From Saposhnikovia divaricata (lineage: Eukaryota > Streptophyta > Magnoliopsida > Apiales > Apiaceae), in the NCBI GenBank assembly GCA_036435485.1, contig CM071597.1, positions 7,185,881 through 7,249,880 of the forward strand: a stretch of DNA of 64,000 nt, written 5' to 3'. The number at the start of each line of letters is the position of its first letter. Position 1 is the first letter of the stretch. Both the position numbers and the translations under genes were made by a program. The notes beneath the pieces are model-generated. The model searched no databases. It saw nothing but the letters and a program-made list of their open reading frames with translations, and was not told the origin of the DNA. Positions 1 to 10,997 of the stretch are shown here, one piece after another.

Positions 1-39
1 CCCCGCTCGGGGGCTGCCACCTCCGGACCCCTACTAGCG

Positions 40-246
40 CCGTTTAGCATCGTTTAGTGTTGTTTTATGCCGTTTAACGTCATTTAACACTGTTTAAACA
101 TCGTTTAAGGCTGATTAGCGCCGTTTAGTGTCGTTTAGCACCGTTTAGTGTCGTTTAACGTCGTTTAACACCGTTTAAACGTCGTTTAAGGCTGATTACC
201 CGTTTAGCTTCGTTTAGCGCCGTTTAGCATCGTTTTAACATCGTCG
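40..246. repeat. 10-11 bp minisatellite of CGTTTA-core units
   Basis: About 20 imperfect 10-11 bp units with core CGTTTA followed by GCAT, GTGT, ACGT, ACAC or AAGG. A higher-order unit of about 80 bp is visible: the stretch beginning GTTTAAACATCG at about 93 recurs as GTTTAAACGTCG at about 173. The array lies upstream of a polypurine tract and LTR, so it is probably in the 3' untranslated part of the retroelement that ends at 723. Confidence 0.8.
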
Positions 247-379
247 TAAACGCGTCGGTCGATCCACGCTTTACATCAAGATGGTAATCATGAAACACTA
301 GTGTACTAAGATAAATCCTGACCAAAGTCTCGAAAAAGACAGTTAAAACTTCAAGGAAAACCTGATCAGTTTTCCTAGA

Positions 380-392
380 AGTTGGGGGCAAA
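380..392 (+). promoter_or_regulatory. Polypurine tract of a truncated Ty3/gypsy element
   Basis: The sequence AGTTGGGGGCAAA lies immediately 5' of the putative LTR start TGATATGGGC. This purine-rich run is the usual plus-strand primer arrangement of plant Tat/Athila-type gypsy elements. The coding part of that element must lie left of the window. Confidence 0.5.
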
Positions 393-723
393 TGATATGG
401 GCTAAAAGTAAGCCCTAAAGACACATTTAATGTGGCATTAATTAGGCCCAGTATGGTCCAAACATGGAGCCCATTTACGGGGCCAAAAGCCCTAATTAAA
501 TATTAATTTCGTAATTAATATTAAGGGATATAAATAGCTCAGCAATAAGAGACCGACAAGGAAGCAATATCTTTAAGAGTAGCCTCACCCAATTCGATAT
601 GGAAACAGACTCCTACAGAAAAGGAGTCTAGAACCTTCCTCAAGGCGGTGGCTTTCCCACCAAGTCTCTAAATCCTACCATAATTCTCTCATATTATTTA
701 CTTGTCTCAGAATCTTCCTTACA
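393..723 (+). mobile_element. 3' LTR of a Tat-like Ty3/gypsy element (331 bp)
   Basis: The segment begins TGATATGGG directly after a polypurine tract and ends CTTCCTTACA, giving TG...CA termini. It contains a TATA-like ATAAATAG at about 529-536. Lineage is inferred from the polypurine tract style and short LTR length. It sits in what should be an intron of the transporter gene that resumes at 915, so the exons upstream of 915 probably lie beyond this element, left of the window. The matching target duplication is outside the window, so the right boundary is approximate. Confidence 0.45.
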
Positions 724-914
724 CATGTTTTCTCCATGACTTGTTGTAAAAAAAATGTCTGTTTACTTGGTTCTAGCAGCCTTGTACAAAATTTGAAAGG
801 AAAACATGAGAAGAACAGGTAGTTCCAAAAGTTTAAATTCAGTCATCGTCTTTTCACATTAATTCTCTAAATAGTGATTTGTTTTTGCTTCTGAAATTCT
901 AATGGCATTTGCAG

Positions 915-2022
915 TCTACTGGTAGCTTTATTGCGGTGTCAAGATACGCTAGTGCAATTCCCTTGCCACCTTCTATTCTTGGCCGTGGTGTAGGCTGGCA
1001 GGTAATTCTTCTCATGTGACCCATACATCCACATAGGCACATACATTCTTATAGCAATGATCCTCAGCGACATTAACATAGTTTTGCAACATTTAAACCT
1101 ATGTGCGAACAGCAACGTCGCTGGATACACATTAATTTCTTAACATAAAACCCTCCATTGATGCCACCTAAATATTTATTCAAAAGCTAGGTGATTTATG
1201 GTTTGATTTATCATCTTTTGTTTTTCAAGCCTGATGAGGGTTTCATCATTTTGCTTGTGGACAGACTGAACATATTTTGCACAAACACGTAAAGTATTTG
1301 CTACTCAGCGATACTACTTAGTTTATGAATTATATTAGTAAGAATGTAGATTTGATTGAGTTTGTTTATATATTTCAGGGAATTGGCATTCTGTTGTCTG
1401 GCTTATTTGGAACGGTGAATGGATCCTCAGTTTCCATGTAAGACAAAACTATTTCTGTTAAAAAAGGAAAGATTCTAGATAAATATATTCAATTATGTAT
1501 CTGGAACCTTTCCTATTATAACAGTGTTGTTAAATTACCTTCTGTATATTGATTGATTGTTCTCACAGTTCTTCTAATTGTCCCAACTAATGGTTGCTGT
1601 GTAGTGAAAATGCTGGCCTGTTGGCATTAACTCGCGTAGGAAGTAGAAGAGTCGTACAGATATATGCTGGATTTATGATCTTCTTTTCTGTACTAGGTAT
1701 ATAATATTATTTGTTTGAATGCTTTAACGCAAAGTACATGATCTCTTTTTTTTTTTTGTGTATCTTTTTCCTTTCCCAATCATATTTACAAACTCCCTTC
1801 TGCATGAAAATTCGGAGTTGTGTTCGTCTCTATTCCAACACCAATATTTGCTGCATTGTGCTGCCTTTTCTTTGCTTATGTCGGTATGTTTGAACAAAGT
1901 GAATAGTTGATGAACAAAGTGAATATTGGTGGGACAAGTTTCGATCTTTCAAAATCGATTCAAGAAGTGAGGAATTCTATTCAGTGCCATTCAATCTCAA
2001 CAAACATTTCCCATCTGTGTGA
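915..2022 (+). pseudogene. Nucleobase-ascorbate transporter (NAT/NCS2 family), decayed partial gene
   Basis: NAT proteins are multi-span plasma-membrane permeases for purines, uracil or related substrates. Exons can be read at 915-1001 (STGSFIAVSRYASA... to RGVGWQ), 1379-1437 (GIGILLSGLFGT...), 1605-1696 (ENAGLLALTRVGSRRVVQ...), 1806-1883 (KFGVVFVSIPTPIFAALC...) and the C-terminal stretch about 1944-2022 (WWDKF...EEFYSVPFNLNKHFPSV, stop at 2020-2022). The first three junctions use normal GT and AG sites in phase. The acceptor before 1806 reads CAT instead of CAG. Between 1883 and 1944 only about 60 bp remain where the exons for the last membrane spans should be, with a duplicated TGAACAAAGTGAATA at the deletion point. 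Upstream exons are absent, separated by an LTR element. I infer a dead gene, although the surviving exon sequence is still very clean. Confidence 0.85.
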
Positions 2023-2027
2023 TTAAC

Positions 2028-2414
2028 TAGGAAGCATGAGTGCGGGTGCGGGTACGGGGGTGCGTAGTGCGGGGATACGGAAATTCGGCAAATCTAAAAA
2101 TATGGGGATTCGGGTGCGGCGGGATTCGGCAAATATTAACTCATTAAAAATATGTTTCATGTATGTATTTCAAGAGTTTCATTTAAATTGAACTAAATAG
2201 TCATGTAATTAAGTTCTTTATCCTTAATAATACATATCATAATTAGTTAATAACACAACTAATGCATTTTAATGTAGTTAATCGATTAAGTATTTACATT
2301 ATCTTCTGTCACTTGTGGATGAGGGAAGAATCCACAAGAATCCCCGCGCACCCAAGAATCCCCAAGAATCGGGTGCGCGGTGCGGCGGGTCAATGAAGAA
2401 TCCCTGCTTTCTAG
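2028..2414. mobile_element. MITE inserted behind the NAT stop codon (387 bp)
   Basis: The element is flanked by the direct repeat GTGATTAAC (2019-2027 and 2415-2423). Its ends are imperfect inverted repeats (TAGGAAGCA and, on the other strand, CTAGAAAGCA). GC-rich subterminal GGGTGCGG-type stretches flank an AT-rich centre. The 8-9 bp duplication fits a hAT or Mutator-type MITE; the superfamily cannot be fixed. The left copy of the target repeat overlaps the NAT stop codon, so insertion was in the immediate 3' UTR. Confidence 0.75.
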
Positions 2415-2513
2415 GTGATTAACAATAGACTTATGTTGGATTTTCTTCTGACTTGTTAAATCTGAATCCCTTCTCTAGCTCTCCAAAGCTTTTTTTGAGA
2501 CCATTATACAAGA

Positions 2514-2678
2514 CAGGGGCGGACGCAGGCCAACGGGGCCAAAAAAACTGGGAGGGACCAAATCTTAGAAAAAAAATTACAATGTGAATTTTCTTTTAAA
2601 AAAAATAAAAATAAAATTTACATGGTGAAATTTGGAAATTTTTCAGAATGGGGGACCAAGGCCACCCATCCGCCCATG
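2514..2678. mobile_element. hAT-type MITE (165 bp)
   Basis: The termini are inverted repeats CAGGGGCGGA and, on the opposite strand, CATGGGCGGA. Flanks are an 8-bp duplication with one mismatch (ATACAAGA at 2506-2513, ATACTAGA at 2679-2686). Size, CA(G/T)GGG ends and 8-bp duplication fit hAT. It has no coding capacity. Confidence 0.75.
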
Positions 2679-3751
2679 ATACTAGATACCATTAACTGCT
2701 GCTCTTCATGTATCTAATATCTCAAAGCAGTATCAATATTCACAGATTTAATAGCAATTTGCTTAGCATAATTTGTCATCATTTTTATTGCTGTAATTTT
2801 TTTGGTGGATCATGAGCTCTGAAGTAGCAAGAAGCATGCTTGCTAGGCTACTACTAATCTGTTTCGAACTTGTTATGGAGTAGCTAAAAATAGACAACTA
2901 ATGAGGAACAGGAGCAGTAACACTCTCGTTCCTTATATGGACAAAAGCATAATAATGATGATAATAATGATGGGATGAGACTTGTGTATTTATTTTGGGA
3001 TGGAATATTTTCATAGTAACCATTTGCCCACAAATTATGAGTGTGCATTTATTTTGGGATGGAATTTTTATAGTTATCCACAAATTATTCAAACATACAC
3101 TCAGTTATGATTAGTTTATGTAAAATGATTGGGTGAAAATGTGTATGGGGAAATGCATTGTAGTATTTTCTAAGCTACCTAACTAAAAGGCAAAAGAGAC
3201 CCTCTTTTACATGAAAAGACACATAAAAAACGACAACATTTTAAAAAAGATCTTAAATGTGATGATTTTACAATTTTATACTTTATGAGAATTGACTTTT
3301 TCCCTATGTTTCACATTTTTGTCGACTACTTATTTTATAGAATATTGGTTGGGGAAAATCACAGAGACGACCTTAGAATGACACCACAAGAACTAAGATA
3401 AAAACAAGCCAAAAGTAGATAAATGTAAGTAAAAAAAATCACCTGATGATCTGATGGTTTACTACTTTTATCAGTTGGTAGCTAGCTTTACACCATAAAC
3501 TCTAAAATATATATTTACCCTTCCGTTGTAAGAAATAATCAAAATGATACAACTCCTGCTCACATAAAAGGGCATTGCTAAAAAAGAAAAGAGAACTCAA
3601 GGGCAAGGCATTTCATCATACATTGTAATAGAGACCCCTGACAAGATTATCAGAATCAGGCTACATTTTTCTTTCAAACTACCATTACTTCACAATTTCA
3701 CCAAGGTCTAATATAAAGTGGCACACATATAGAAAACAAGACGATATTATA
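2679..3751. other. AT-rich spacer with a short tandem duplication
   Basis: No gene is recognised. At 2980-3095 a block of about 60 bp containing TTTATTTTGGGATGGAAT occurs twice in tandem. The rest looks like degenerate intergenic DNA. Confidence 0.5.
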
Positions 3752-5353
3752 TCCTTATATATAATAAGCGTAAGAGGGATCTTATCCATAATTTTGGTTT
3801 GATCGATGTATTACCAAAATAATCTCAACCGTCGAATATAATATTTTTAAAAATAGACGATTAAGATTATATCATATCAAAAAGAAAATTATAATCTAAA
3901 AAGGATATAATTGAAAAAGATTGTATTAGAATCAAATTTTAAAAACAAAATTACAATATGAAAATGATATATTCAAAAAGGATACAATTGGATTTTATTT
4001 ATCTTTTTGTTAATATTAAAAAAAATCATATTTACAATTTGAGCTCTATCTTGAGATCTATAAAGCAGATTTGGATGATTTTACAGCCCACACAAAGTTC
4101 ATAAAATAATCTTTAATTTAGTGATAATTTAACAATTATTATCGAAATGGAAACACTCAGAATCTCAAGAAAAAATATAATTACGAATTTTTACATTAAT
4201 CCTATTAAGTGTAGAAGACCTACATTTATAATCTTATTCAATGTAGAAAACCAATTATATGTGATTTAAATCATTGATATACACTTTTTCGTATTTTAAT
4301 ATAAATATAAGTAGATTTCATAAATTGAATAGAATTTTAAACATAAAAAATCGTCAATCTCTTCTCTCTTTTGTTTTTTGCGTAGTTTTAATTGAAAATT
4401 AATTGTTAAACCATCATCACTAGCTAAATTAAAGATTATTGGATATAATTAAAAAGGTTGTATTAGAATTGAATTTAAAAAAAATTATAATCTTAAAAGG
4501 ATATTAAGGTTGCATTAGAACAGTAATATATTTATTTATTAATATTAAAAATGGTTCATATTTAATATATAGGCTATATCTTGAGATCTAAAAATCAAAT
4601 TTGGATGATTTTACAGCCCATGCTAAACTTATAAAATTATCTTTAATTTAGTAATGATTTAACAATTATTACACAAATAGAAACACTCAGAAACTCAAGA
4701 GAAAATATAATTACGAATTTTTACATTAATCCTATTCATTGTAGAATACCTTCATTGATAATCATATTCAATATAAAAAAATTAATTATATATGATTTAA
4801 ATCATTGACATGCAATTTTTCATATTTCAATATAAATACACTTTTTAGTTTACATGTTAAAATATAAAATATTTTTATATTTAATGGTTCTTATTTACTT
4901 TGTCGTACTGAGGAATAGACTGACAAAATCCATTTTACACTTATCATTAAAACTGTATTTGGTTGTTAGTACAACCATCTTCAATTAATAAAAATGTTAT
5001 TTTGATAATCAAAAAAAAAAGTATAAATAGATTTCCTAAATAGAATATAATTTTCAATATAAAAAATCGTCAATTTCATATCTCTTTTGTTTATTAGTAG
5101 TTTTTATTGGAGAAAAATTGTTAAATCATCACTAAATTAAAGATTATTGTGTTAATTTCATGTGGGCTGTAAAATCATCCAAATCAAAATTTAAGAATTT
5201 AAGATAGAGCATAAATATTAAATTGAAAGTGTAAAATCTTATATATATCAATTTTTAACAAAATTTGATATGTAAATTAATAACATATAAATATTAAAAA
5301 ATATTATATAAATATTAGAAAAAGAGCCGTGCATTGCACGGGTTATAAGCTAG
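3752..5353 (+). mobile_element. Non-autonomous Helitron (family A), complete copy
   Basis: The left end TCCTTATATATAATAAGCG follows an A, and the right end CTAG is followed by T, as expected for Helitron insertion into an AT dinucleotide without duplication. A 7-bp-stem hairpin (CCGTGCA/TGCACGG at 5327-5341) lies 12 bp before the terminal CTAG, the usual Helitron 3' structure. No Rep or helicase domain is present. Internally, about 4038-4330 is duplicated at about 4586-4850. A 23-bp segment at 4068-4090 recurs as an exact inverted copy at 5163-5185. The same family forms the outer shell that starts at 11586. Confidence 0.85.
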
Positions 5354-5414
5354 TATAAGTAATACTGATGAACGCTGTAACTACTGCAAGCTCTGAAAAC
5401 CATCATTTCTTCTC

Positions 5415-5916
5415 TCACTCTCCAGCTTGTTGGTCTCCAACTTGTTTGGCAGCCATCTGCCATAAAAAGTAACAACTGCAATAAGTTATATTTTCCCAAA
5501 CAGTAGCAAGTAACATTGATGAATTTTTTTTATACCTTCTTGATTAGAACCATGTACTCATCTGCTTTGACTTTCAGGGCAGCATGGTCAAACCAAGGTA
5601 AATTCACCGGATCAGATACAAGGCATGCACAAATGCAAAAGAGATTGGCCCGACATTTATTAATCTCTTCCGCATTCTTGCATTTTTTCGCGAGTTCAAG
5701 CAGTTGATCTTTTCGAAAAAATCGTTTGATCAAACAAGCCTTCACTTTGGTGAAGCTGGTTGGAAACAACATCCTATAAGAGCAGTCAGGGCAGCACGGA
5801 CGACTGATACCATTGCAGGCCCCACATTTAGCAGCACGTTTGCGTTTCTTATGTGCTCCTTTAGCCTGCTTAGGTTGCTTCTCAGGATTTCTGCTACTAG
5901 TCGGTTCTCTAGAATC
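5415..5916 (-). CDS. Divergent LOB-domain-like protein, 3' exons
   Basis: LOB/LBD proteins are plant nuclear DNA-binding regulators of organ boundaries and related programmes. Exon 5916-5536 (127 codons) is bounded by AG (TTGCAACAG) and GT (GTATAA). A final exon 5456-5415 starts after ATGGCAG and ends MAAKQVGDQQAGE-stop. The long exon has a basic lead-in (KKRKRAAK) and then CGACNGISRPCCPDC, which is exactly CX2CX6CX3C, the LOB C-block spacing. It is followed by LFP and, about 55 residues on, a DPV motif, as in LOB domains; the GAS block is poorly conserved. Introns are in phase 0. The start codon may be in the exon at 10319-10393, which would give about 165 residues. A Helitron ends 60 bp beyond the stop. 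The family call is inference from motif spacing; an unrelated zinc-binding protein is the alternative. Confidence 0.5.
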
Positions 5917-5985
5917 CTGTTGCAAGTTAAAGATTAGTACAGGACCAACTACTACTATACATACATACATACACACATGGTTGTT

Positions 5986-6056
5986 ACGTCGGCAAGTCGA
6001 GTCGAGTCGACCAGGGTGCCCGGCAAGTCGAGTCGTAGACTAGTCGACATGATATA

Positions 6057-6092
<36 letters not shown>
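5986..6092. repeat. GAGTC-rich short repeats and (TA)n tract
   Basis: CGGCAAGTCGAGTCGAGTCG at 5991-6010 is echoed by CGGCAAGTCGAGTCG about 30 bp later, followed by AGACTAGTCGAC. A TA dinucleotide run covers about 6061-6092. Such ends are common in degraded hAT-like MITEs, but no second terminus was found. Confidence 0.4.
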
Positions 6093-6093
<1 letters not shown>

Positions 6094-6469
6094 ATATACT
6101 TAATGTATATAATATATTTGTGTTCAAACTTCTAGCTTCTAAGTTCTAACAAACTTTTTTCCCTTCTCTCTTATATGTATAGGAAATCTTAAACCTACGA
6201 AGATAAAGACCACAAAAGTATTTAGAGACTAGAGAAAGAAGAGAAGAAATTATGTAATCTAATTCTAATTTAGAAATTTCTAACTATTGTACAAACAAAA
6301 AGACTACTAAATCAATGATTCAATTATCAAATTCTTCCAAACCACTTGAACAAAGTAACTCCACAGGATCACAACCAAACAGAGCAGTTTTGCACACTGC
6401 ATAGCAGGGGCAGCTGCTGCAAGACTGGACAGCAGTGGCTGCAGTTGCAGTCTGCACTGCACAGTGCAC

Positions 6470-6745
6470 AGAATGAAAAAACAAGTAAACTGCCTAACTG
6501 AGGTCTGAGAACAAAAAAAACAGTGCAGAAAATCCAGAAATAAAATTGCGGATTTTAAAATCTGGGCAGATGCAGAATTTAAAACAAGTAAACAGTGCAC
6601 AGAATGAAAAAACAAGTAAACTGCATAACTGAGATCTGAGAACAAAAAAAAACAGTGCAGAAAATCCAGAAATAAAACAGTGCAGAAAATCCAGAAATAA
6701 AATTGCAGAATGCAGATTTTATAATCTGGGCAAATGCAGAATTTA
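6470..6745. repeat. Tandem duplication, unit about 130 bp
   Basis: The block starting CACAGAATGAAAAAACAAGT at 6476 recurs from 6596, each copy with AACAGTGCAGAAAATCCAGA and TCTGGGCA(G/A)ATGCAG. The second copy carries an extra internal repeat of AACAGTGCAGAAAATCC. Reading frames across it are incidental. Confidence 0.75.
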
Positions 6746-8751
6746 AATATCATCATAGAGATTCAATATATCATCTCTCTCGCGGATTTCATCATTTCTC
6801 TCGTTATTAGTGTTTGGTGTATGGCCAAAATCAAACATGAGCAAGAACTACATGAGCAAAGAAGATCGCAATCAAACATGAGCAAAAAACTACATCAAAT
6901 TGAAACACAATCACGGACCGACACAACAAGAAATAGGACTACATATCCGCATATATACATGCAGCTAATATTCATTTACATACTGACTCTTATTGGAATA
7001 GCAACAATTCGGTCAACTACTATAACACAGGATATAACAGAGACTGCAGTTCAAATGAATGTCAGTTTTATTGTGAACATAAAATTGACTCGTATTGGTA
7101 ATATTCATATGACTAGCTCTTCCACAATAGAAGATAGATGAATGTGAATGTACAAACTAGCAATTAACAATAAATATCAAACACAATAATTCAAAAGAGA
7201 CTGCAGTTCAAAACATTATAGCCATTGTAGTGCGATATAAAGAAAATAATATCCATCAATCAGCTCAATAGAGAAAGTCTAACAAAACAAAGAGGCACTA
7301 AAACTGAAACGTATATGGACTGATATCTCTTACTAGAAGTGCTGTAGTTCAATAATCTGGCTTTGTAAAGGATATTCTGTTAGGCATACTACTCCAAGGG
7401 CACATGGCACGAGATTTAGAAGAGACTTAATACAAATGAGTAATAATGTATGTTTAAGGGATAACAGTGACAGCTTTTGTGGCTGTCCTTTTTAGGGTTG
7501 GTTTGCCATCATGTGCATGCAACAAACAACTTTTTGAAGTGCGAGGAAAAACTGTGTAACAACTCACAGTATCTGTTTGTGTGAAAGGAAGTATCTAGTT
7601 GGGGAAAATATCATGATCATTTTGTTAATTTTACAGTGATTCAGAAAGTACTGAAATATCTCGAAGATGGCCAGATGGGTGCTGTTTGAAATTATAGAAT
7701 AACATTAAATTTCTCCCTAGGATTGGCTTACAGATTAAAGATTTAAAGCCCCAATCAAGGCTGGATTTCAGCAATGAATAATCTGATGTGTGCTTAATGG
7801 ATAGCCAGGAAGGAAGACATTTCAAAAGTCAGAGGATCCTTCAAACATAATTAACCTATCAGAGGTTTGAGTTTTCAGCTGGCCAAATGCAGATGCAATG
7901 TTAGAACATGAAAAGGGAAAAATTGAGCAATAATTCGAAATCGTTACCGTCTCATAAATTGAACATGATTAAAATAAGATAATTAGTTGGCAACTACAAT
8001 ATGAGTCTATACTTGTGAAACGTGTCAAGTCACTACATAACAACAGCAAAGGAAATGTAAACATTTCCAATACAACTTTCCTAATAAGGCCACACTAAAC
8101 ACTAGTAGCATGCAGTTTTTCTATATCGTGTTCTAAGATTGATTTGTGAAGGCGCAACCAAATAAATATTAATGCACATATATTTATGAGAAGAATATCG
8201 ATTATAGTAATGTCATATTGCAAACCCTTCCCTAAATAGGAGTAAGAAAGAACCAAATCACTCACCAAGGGAGAAGTTCTACATACAAGACTTTCTTTTT
8301 TCGTTATCAGTAGTACTATATATTGTGGTGGTATTTTCTTCCTTCAGATTTCTTCTTCCATCAGATATATAGCCATATGTTCCTATGCTTCTTAACCTAA
8401 GATAAAGTTTTCTCTTTTGTCAACTTTCCTGTTGTTTTCCCTTTCAAGTCTTTCTTTATCAAAATTAACTAGGATTTGTAGATATATCAGCAAAATTGGA
8501 TGTATGTTTCAGGATGAGACATCACTGGTATACACTATACTGGACTGCGGGAGAAAAAGATTCAGTTGAGACATGTTTCTAGGCTTATTCCTGGGCAGCA
8601 GACTGTATGTTTTTGATGTTTCAAACTTTATGTGCTCATACATGCGGTCAAGTTCAACTTTCAATTTTTTGCTTCTAGTAATTGAATTTTAGTTTGCCTA
8701 CATACATTACTTACAGGGACTAAATCCAAATACTTAAATACTAAGAATTAT
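6746..8751. other. AT-rich region, no gene recognised
   Basis: Reading frames here (for example 6734-7141) have no recognisable domain and biased composition. If the exon at 10319-10393 belongs to the LOB-like gene, this stretch is part of a long intron. Confidence 0.4.
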
Positions 8752-9027
8752 CTAAAATCTAAGCACCACTAAACACACACTTTCCCCCAGCACCAGACCA
8801 CTGATTTCAACAAATCTAAGCAAATCACAGAAACTAGGGTTTACATACAAATACACAACCAAAATGTCAAGCAGGCCTTGTAATAAATATTTAAAATATA
8901 AAAGTTATAACACCTGAGAATTGTAAAAAAAAAATAGAAACTAACTTGATTTAATAGATTTGATTGGGGTGGGGGGGGGGGGGGAAGATACAGACACAGG
9001 AGGCGTAGATACTAGATAGAGGGAGGA
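8752..9027. repeat. Upstream copy of a duplicated 5' region
   Basis: This block matches 10501-10760 in order and orientation: CACCACTAAACACACACTTT, AACTAGGGTTTACATACAAA, TGTCAAGCAGGCCTTGTAAT and a G-rich run ending GGAGGCGTAGATAC. A 14-G run at about 8973-8986 has quadruplex-forming potential. The copy near 10501 lies just upstream of a candidate minus-strand first exon; here the exon part is missing. Confidence 0.75.
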
Positions 9028-9545
9028 GTGAAAAGGGGGTGTGAGAAAAGGAAGCGTTTTTGTAGCCCCCCACTATGTCTTGCTTTGGGCGGGAATTTGA
9101 TGATTCTATTTGCCCTTTCTTGTTTGTTTATTTATTGTTGTGCCACTGGTGTTTGGTTTGTTACGGCTGGCGATTGGGGTTTTAGTGGGCTCGTTGTGCA
9201 GGCCGTACAGGTACTGCCTTTAATCTTGCTTTTGCCTAACTAGCCCATGCTAGACTGCTAGTGCTATCTGATTAATGTTGTTTACAAATATAAATACTTG
9301 GATTTTTGCTTTAACAAAATAGATGGAATGTATTTATTTGAAAATTGGAGATTTATAGAATAAAATGATATATGTAGTTGATTGAAATGGTTTTAATTAA
9401 GTATCTTCTTAATTAATTACTATGAAAATGTTTACTTGTTTGATAGTTTCTTGCACACAAGTCCACATTGACTGATTGACATTGTCATTATTGAATTAGT
9501 GAATTGTTTATATACTGCACTCTTTCCTCTTATGTTGTCTTTGGT

Positions 9546-9812
9546 AGGGGCGAATGAAATGAAATGGATGAAATAAAAAATAATGGAAGTTGAAGGTAAG
9601 ATTTGAAAAAAAAAAATATAAAATTGCTATGATAAGAATTGTGAAGAAAATGGAAGAGGTAAGAAATAAAGCATTCCCTCTCAAATTGGAATGTTTAAAT
9701 TATAATGTAAGTGGATTGGAATGAAATGGATCAATGAATAAAATTTTTAAATTTCTATTCATTTTATACTACAAATCTCATTCCAATCAATTCCATTTCA
9801 ATCACCCCATGT
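9546..9812. mobile_element. Probable MITE with GGGGYGA ends
   Basis: The left end reads GGGGCGAATGAAATGAAATG. The right end, on the opposite strand, reads GGGGTGATTGAAATGGAATT, giving a long imperfect inverted repeat around an AT-rich core. No clear target duplication was found, so superfamily and exact ends are uncertain. Confidence 0.5.
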
Positions 9813-10181
9813 TGATGTGTATTTTTAGAGTTTCGTTCACAGGGAAGGAATGATATCAATACCAATTCCAAGTCTTTTATCTCTTACAGAAGTGTGGAAA
9901 ATAGTTTGTCGGTGTGTGATTATCTACAAAATAATCTAATAAACAAATAAAAAGTATATAATAATTATGAGAGAAAACAATCCAAAGAATTTCTTCAATT
10001 GGCTATGAATGTCTAATTTGTGTCTCAAGTTTTGTTAATCCTTCTAATGTTTATAAAATCTTCTCTCAGGGTAAATTATAGTGCATACAATTATCCCTTA
10101 AACGCCACTCCCATTTAAACGCCCCTCCGTCATACAAAGTATTAGTTTCACAATTCACACATCAATCTCTCGATCTAATAC

Positions 10182-10262
10182 CACATAATAACATAAATTG
10201 CAAACATCCGGTTTATCATACGACATAATAACATAAATCGCAAACATCCGGTTTATCGTACA
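10182..10262. repeat. 41-bp tandem duplication
   Basis: Two adjacent copies share GCAAACATCCGGTTTATC and ACATAATAACATAAAT, differing at a few positions. Confidence 0.75.
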
Positions 10263-10318
10263 ACAAAATAGTAAAATGCACAAAAAACCCACACACACAC
10301 ATACACAAGAGAGAGAGA

Positions 10319-10393
10319 GACCTCTTCTTTAAGCACAAAAGTAGGAGAATCAACAAGAGCTTCCTCCTTCACATGCGTCCCATTTTCCGCCAT
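10319..10393 (-). CDS. Candidate first exon (MAENGTHVKEEALVDSPTF...)
   Basis: On the minus strand an ATG at 10393-10391 in good context opens a 25-codon acidic peptide ending LKEE. It runs into GTCTCTCTC, a possible donor at the edge of a GA/CT microsatellite. An upstream AAACCCTA-type leader and the duplicated block at 10501-10760 would be its promoter region. Phase 0 fits the acceptor at 5916 of the LOB-like gene, so I suggest, weakly, that this is exon 1 of that gene across an intron of about 4.4 kb. No domain is recognisable in 25 residues. Confidence 0.35.
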
Positions 10394-10500
10394 TTTTCGA
10401 AACTTCTTCGATATCGAAACGCCCTCAACAAACCCTAAAATAACAAATTAAAAAGAAACCAACCAAATTACTCAAATTTATCAAACAACACACACATAAA

Positions 10501-10760
10501 CACCACTAAACACACACTTTCCGCAGCACCAGACCACCGATTTCAACAAATCAAAGCAAATCCCAAAAACTAGGGTTTACATACAAATACGCAAAAAATA
10601 AAAATGTCAAGCAGGCCTTGTAATAAATATTTAAAATATAAACGTTATAAAACCTGAGAATTGTAACAAAAAATAAAAACTAACTTGATTTTATAGATTT
10701 TATTGGGGGGTGGGGGGCAAGGGGGATAGATACAGACAGAGGAGGCGTAGATACCAGGGG
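10501..10760. repeat. Second copy of the duplicated 5' region
   Basis: This is the partner of 8752-9027, with scattered substitutions and a shorter G run (about 10706-10718). It lies directly upstream of the candidate first exon at 10393 on the minus strand. Confidence 0.75.
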
Positions 10761-10997
10761 TGTATACGGTTGATGAAATTGATCAATTACAATTATTTTA
10801 TAATTACAGATTACAGATTATTGTGTACCTGATTCCATGATCGGTATATATGAATAAAGATTATGTGTGACTTGACTTGATTTGCTCTGACCGATGGGAT
10901 CACAGAAGTAGATGTGTGTGAATAGTTTTGGGATTCTTTTACGTTGTTTATATAGTAATCCAATTAGACCTTAGTAATCATTATTGGTACTAACATA

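Noticed and set aside
939..1130. Minus-strand frame over the NAT exon
   Set aside because: Shadow of the plus-strand transporter exon and intron.
6307..7141. Two frames of 149 and 135 codons on opposite strands
   Set aside because: They run through a tandem duplication and AT-rich DNA, with Phe/Cys- or Ile/Thr-rich composition and no recognisable family.
9028..9243. Plus-strand frame MKRGCEKRKRF...
   Set aside because: It lies in the duplicated promoter-like block. Hydrophobic run but no homologue pattern or splice context.
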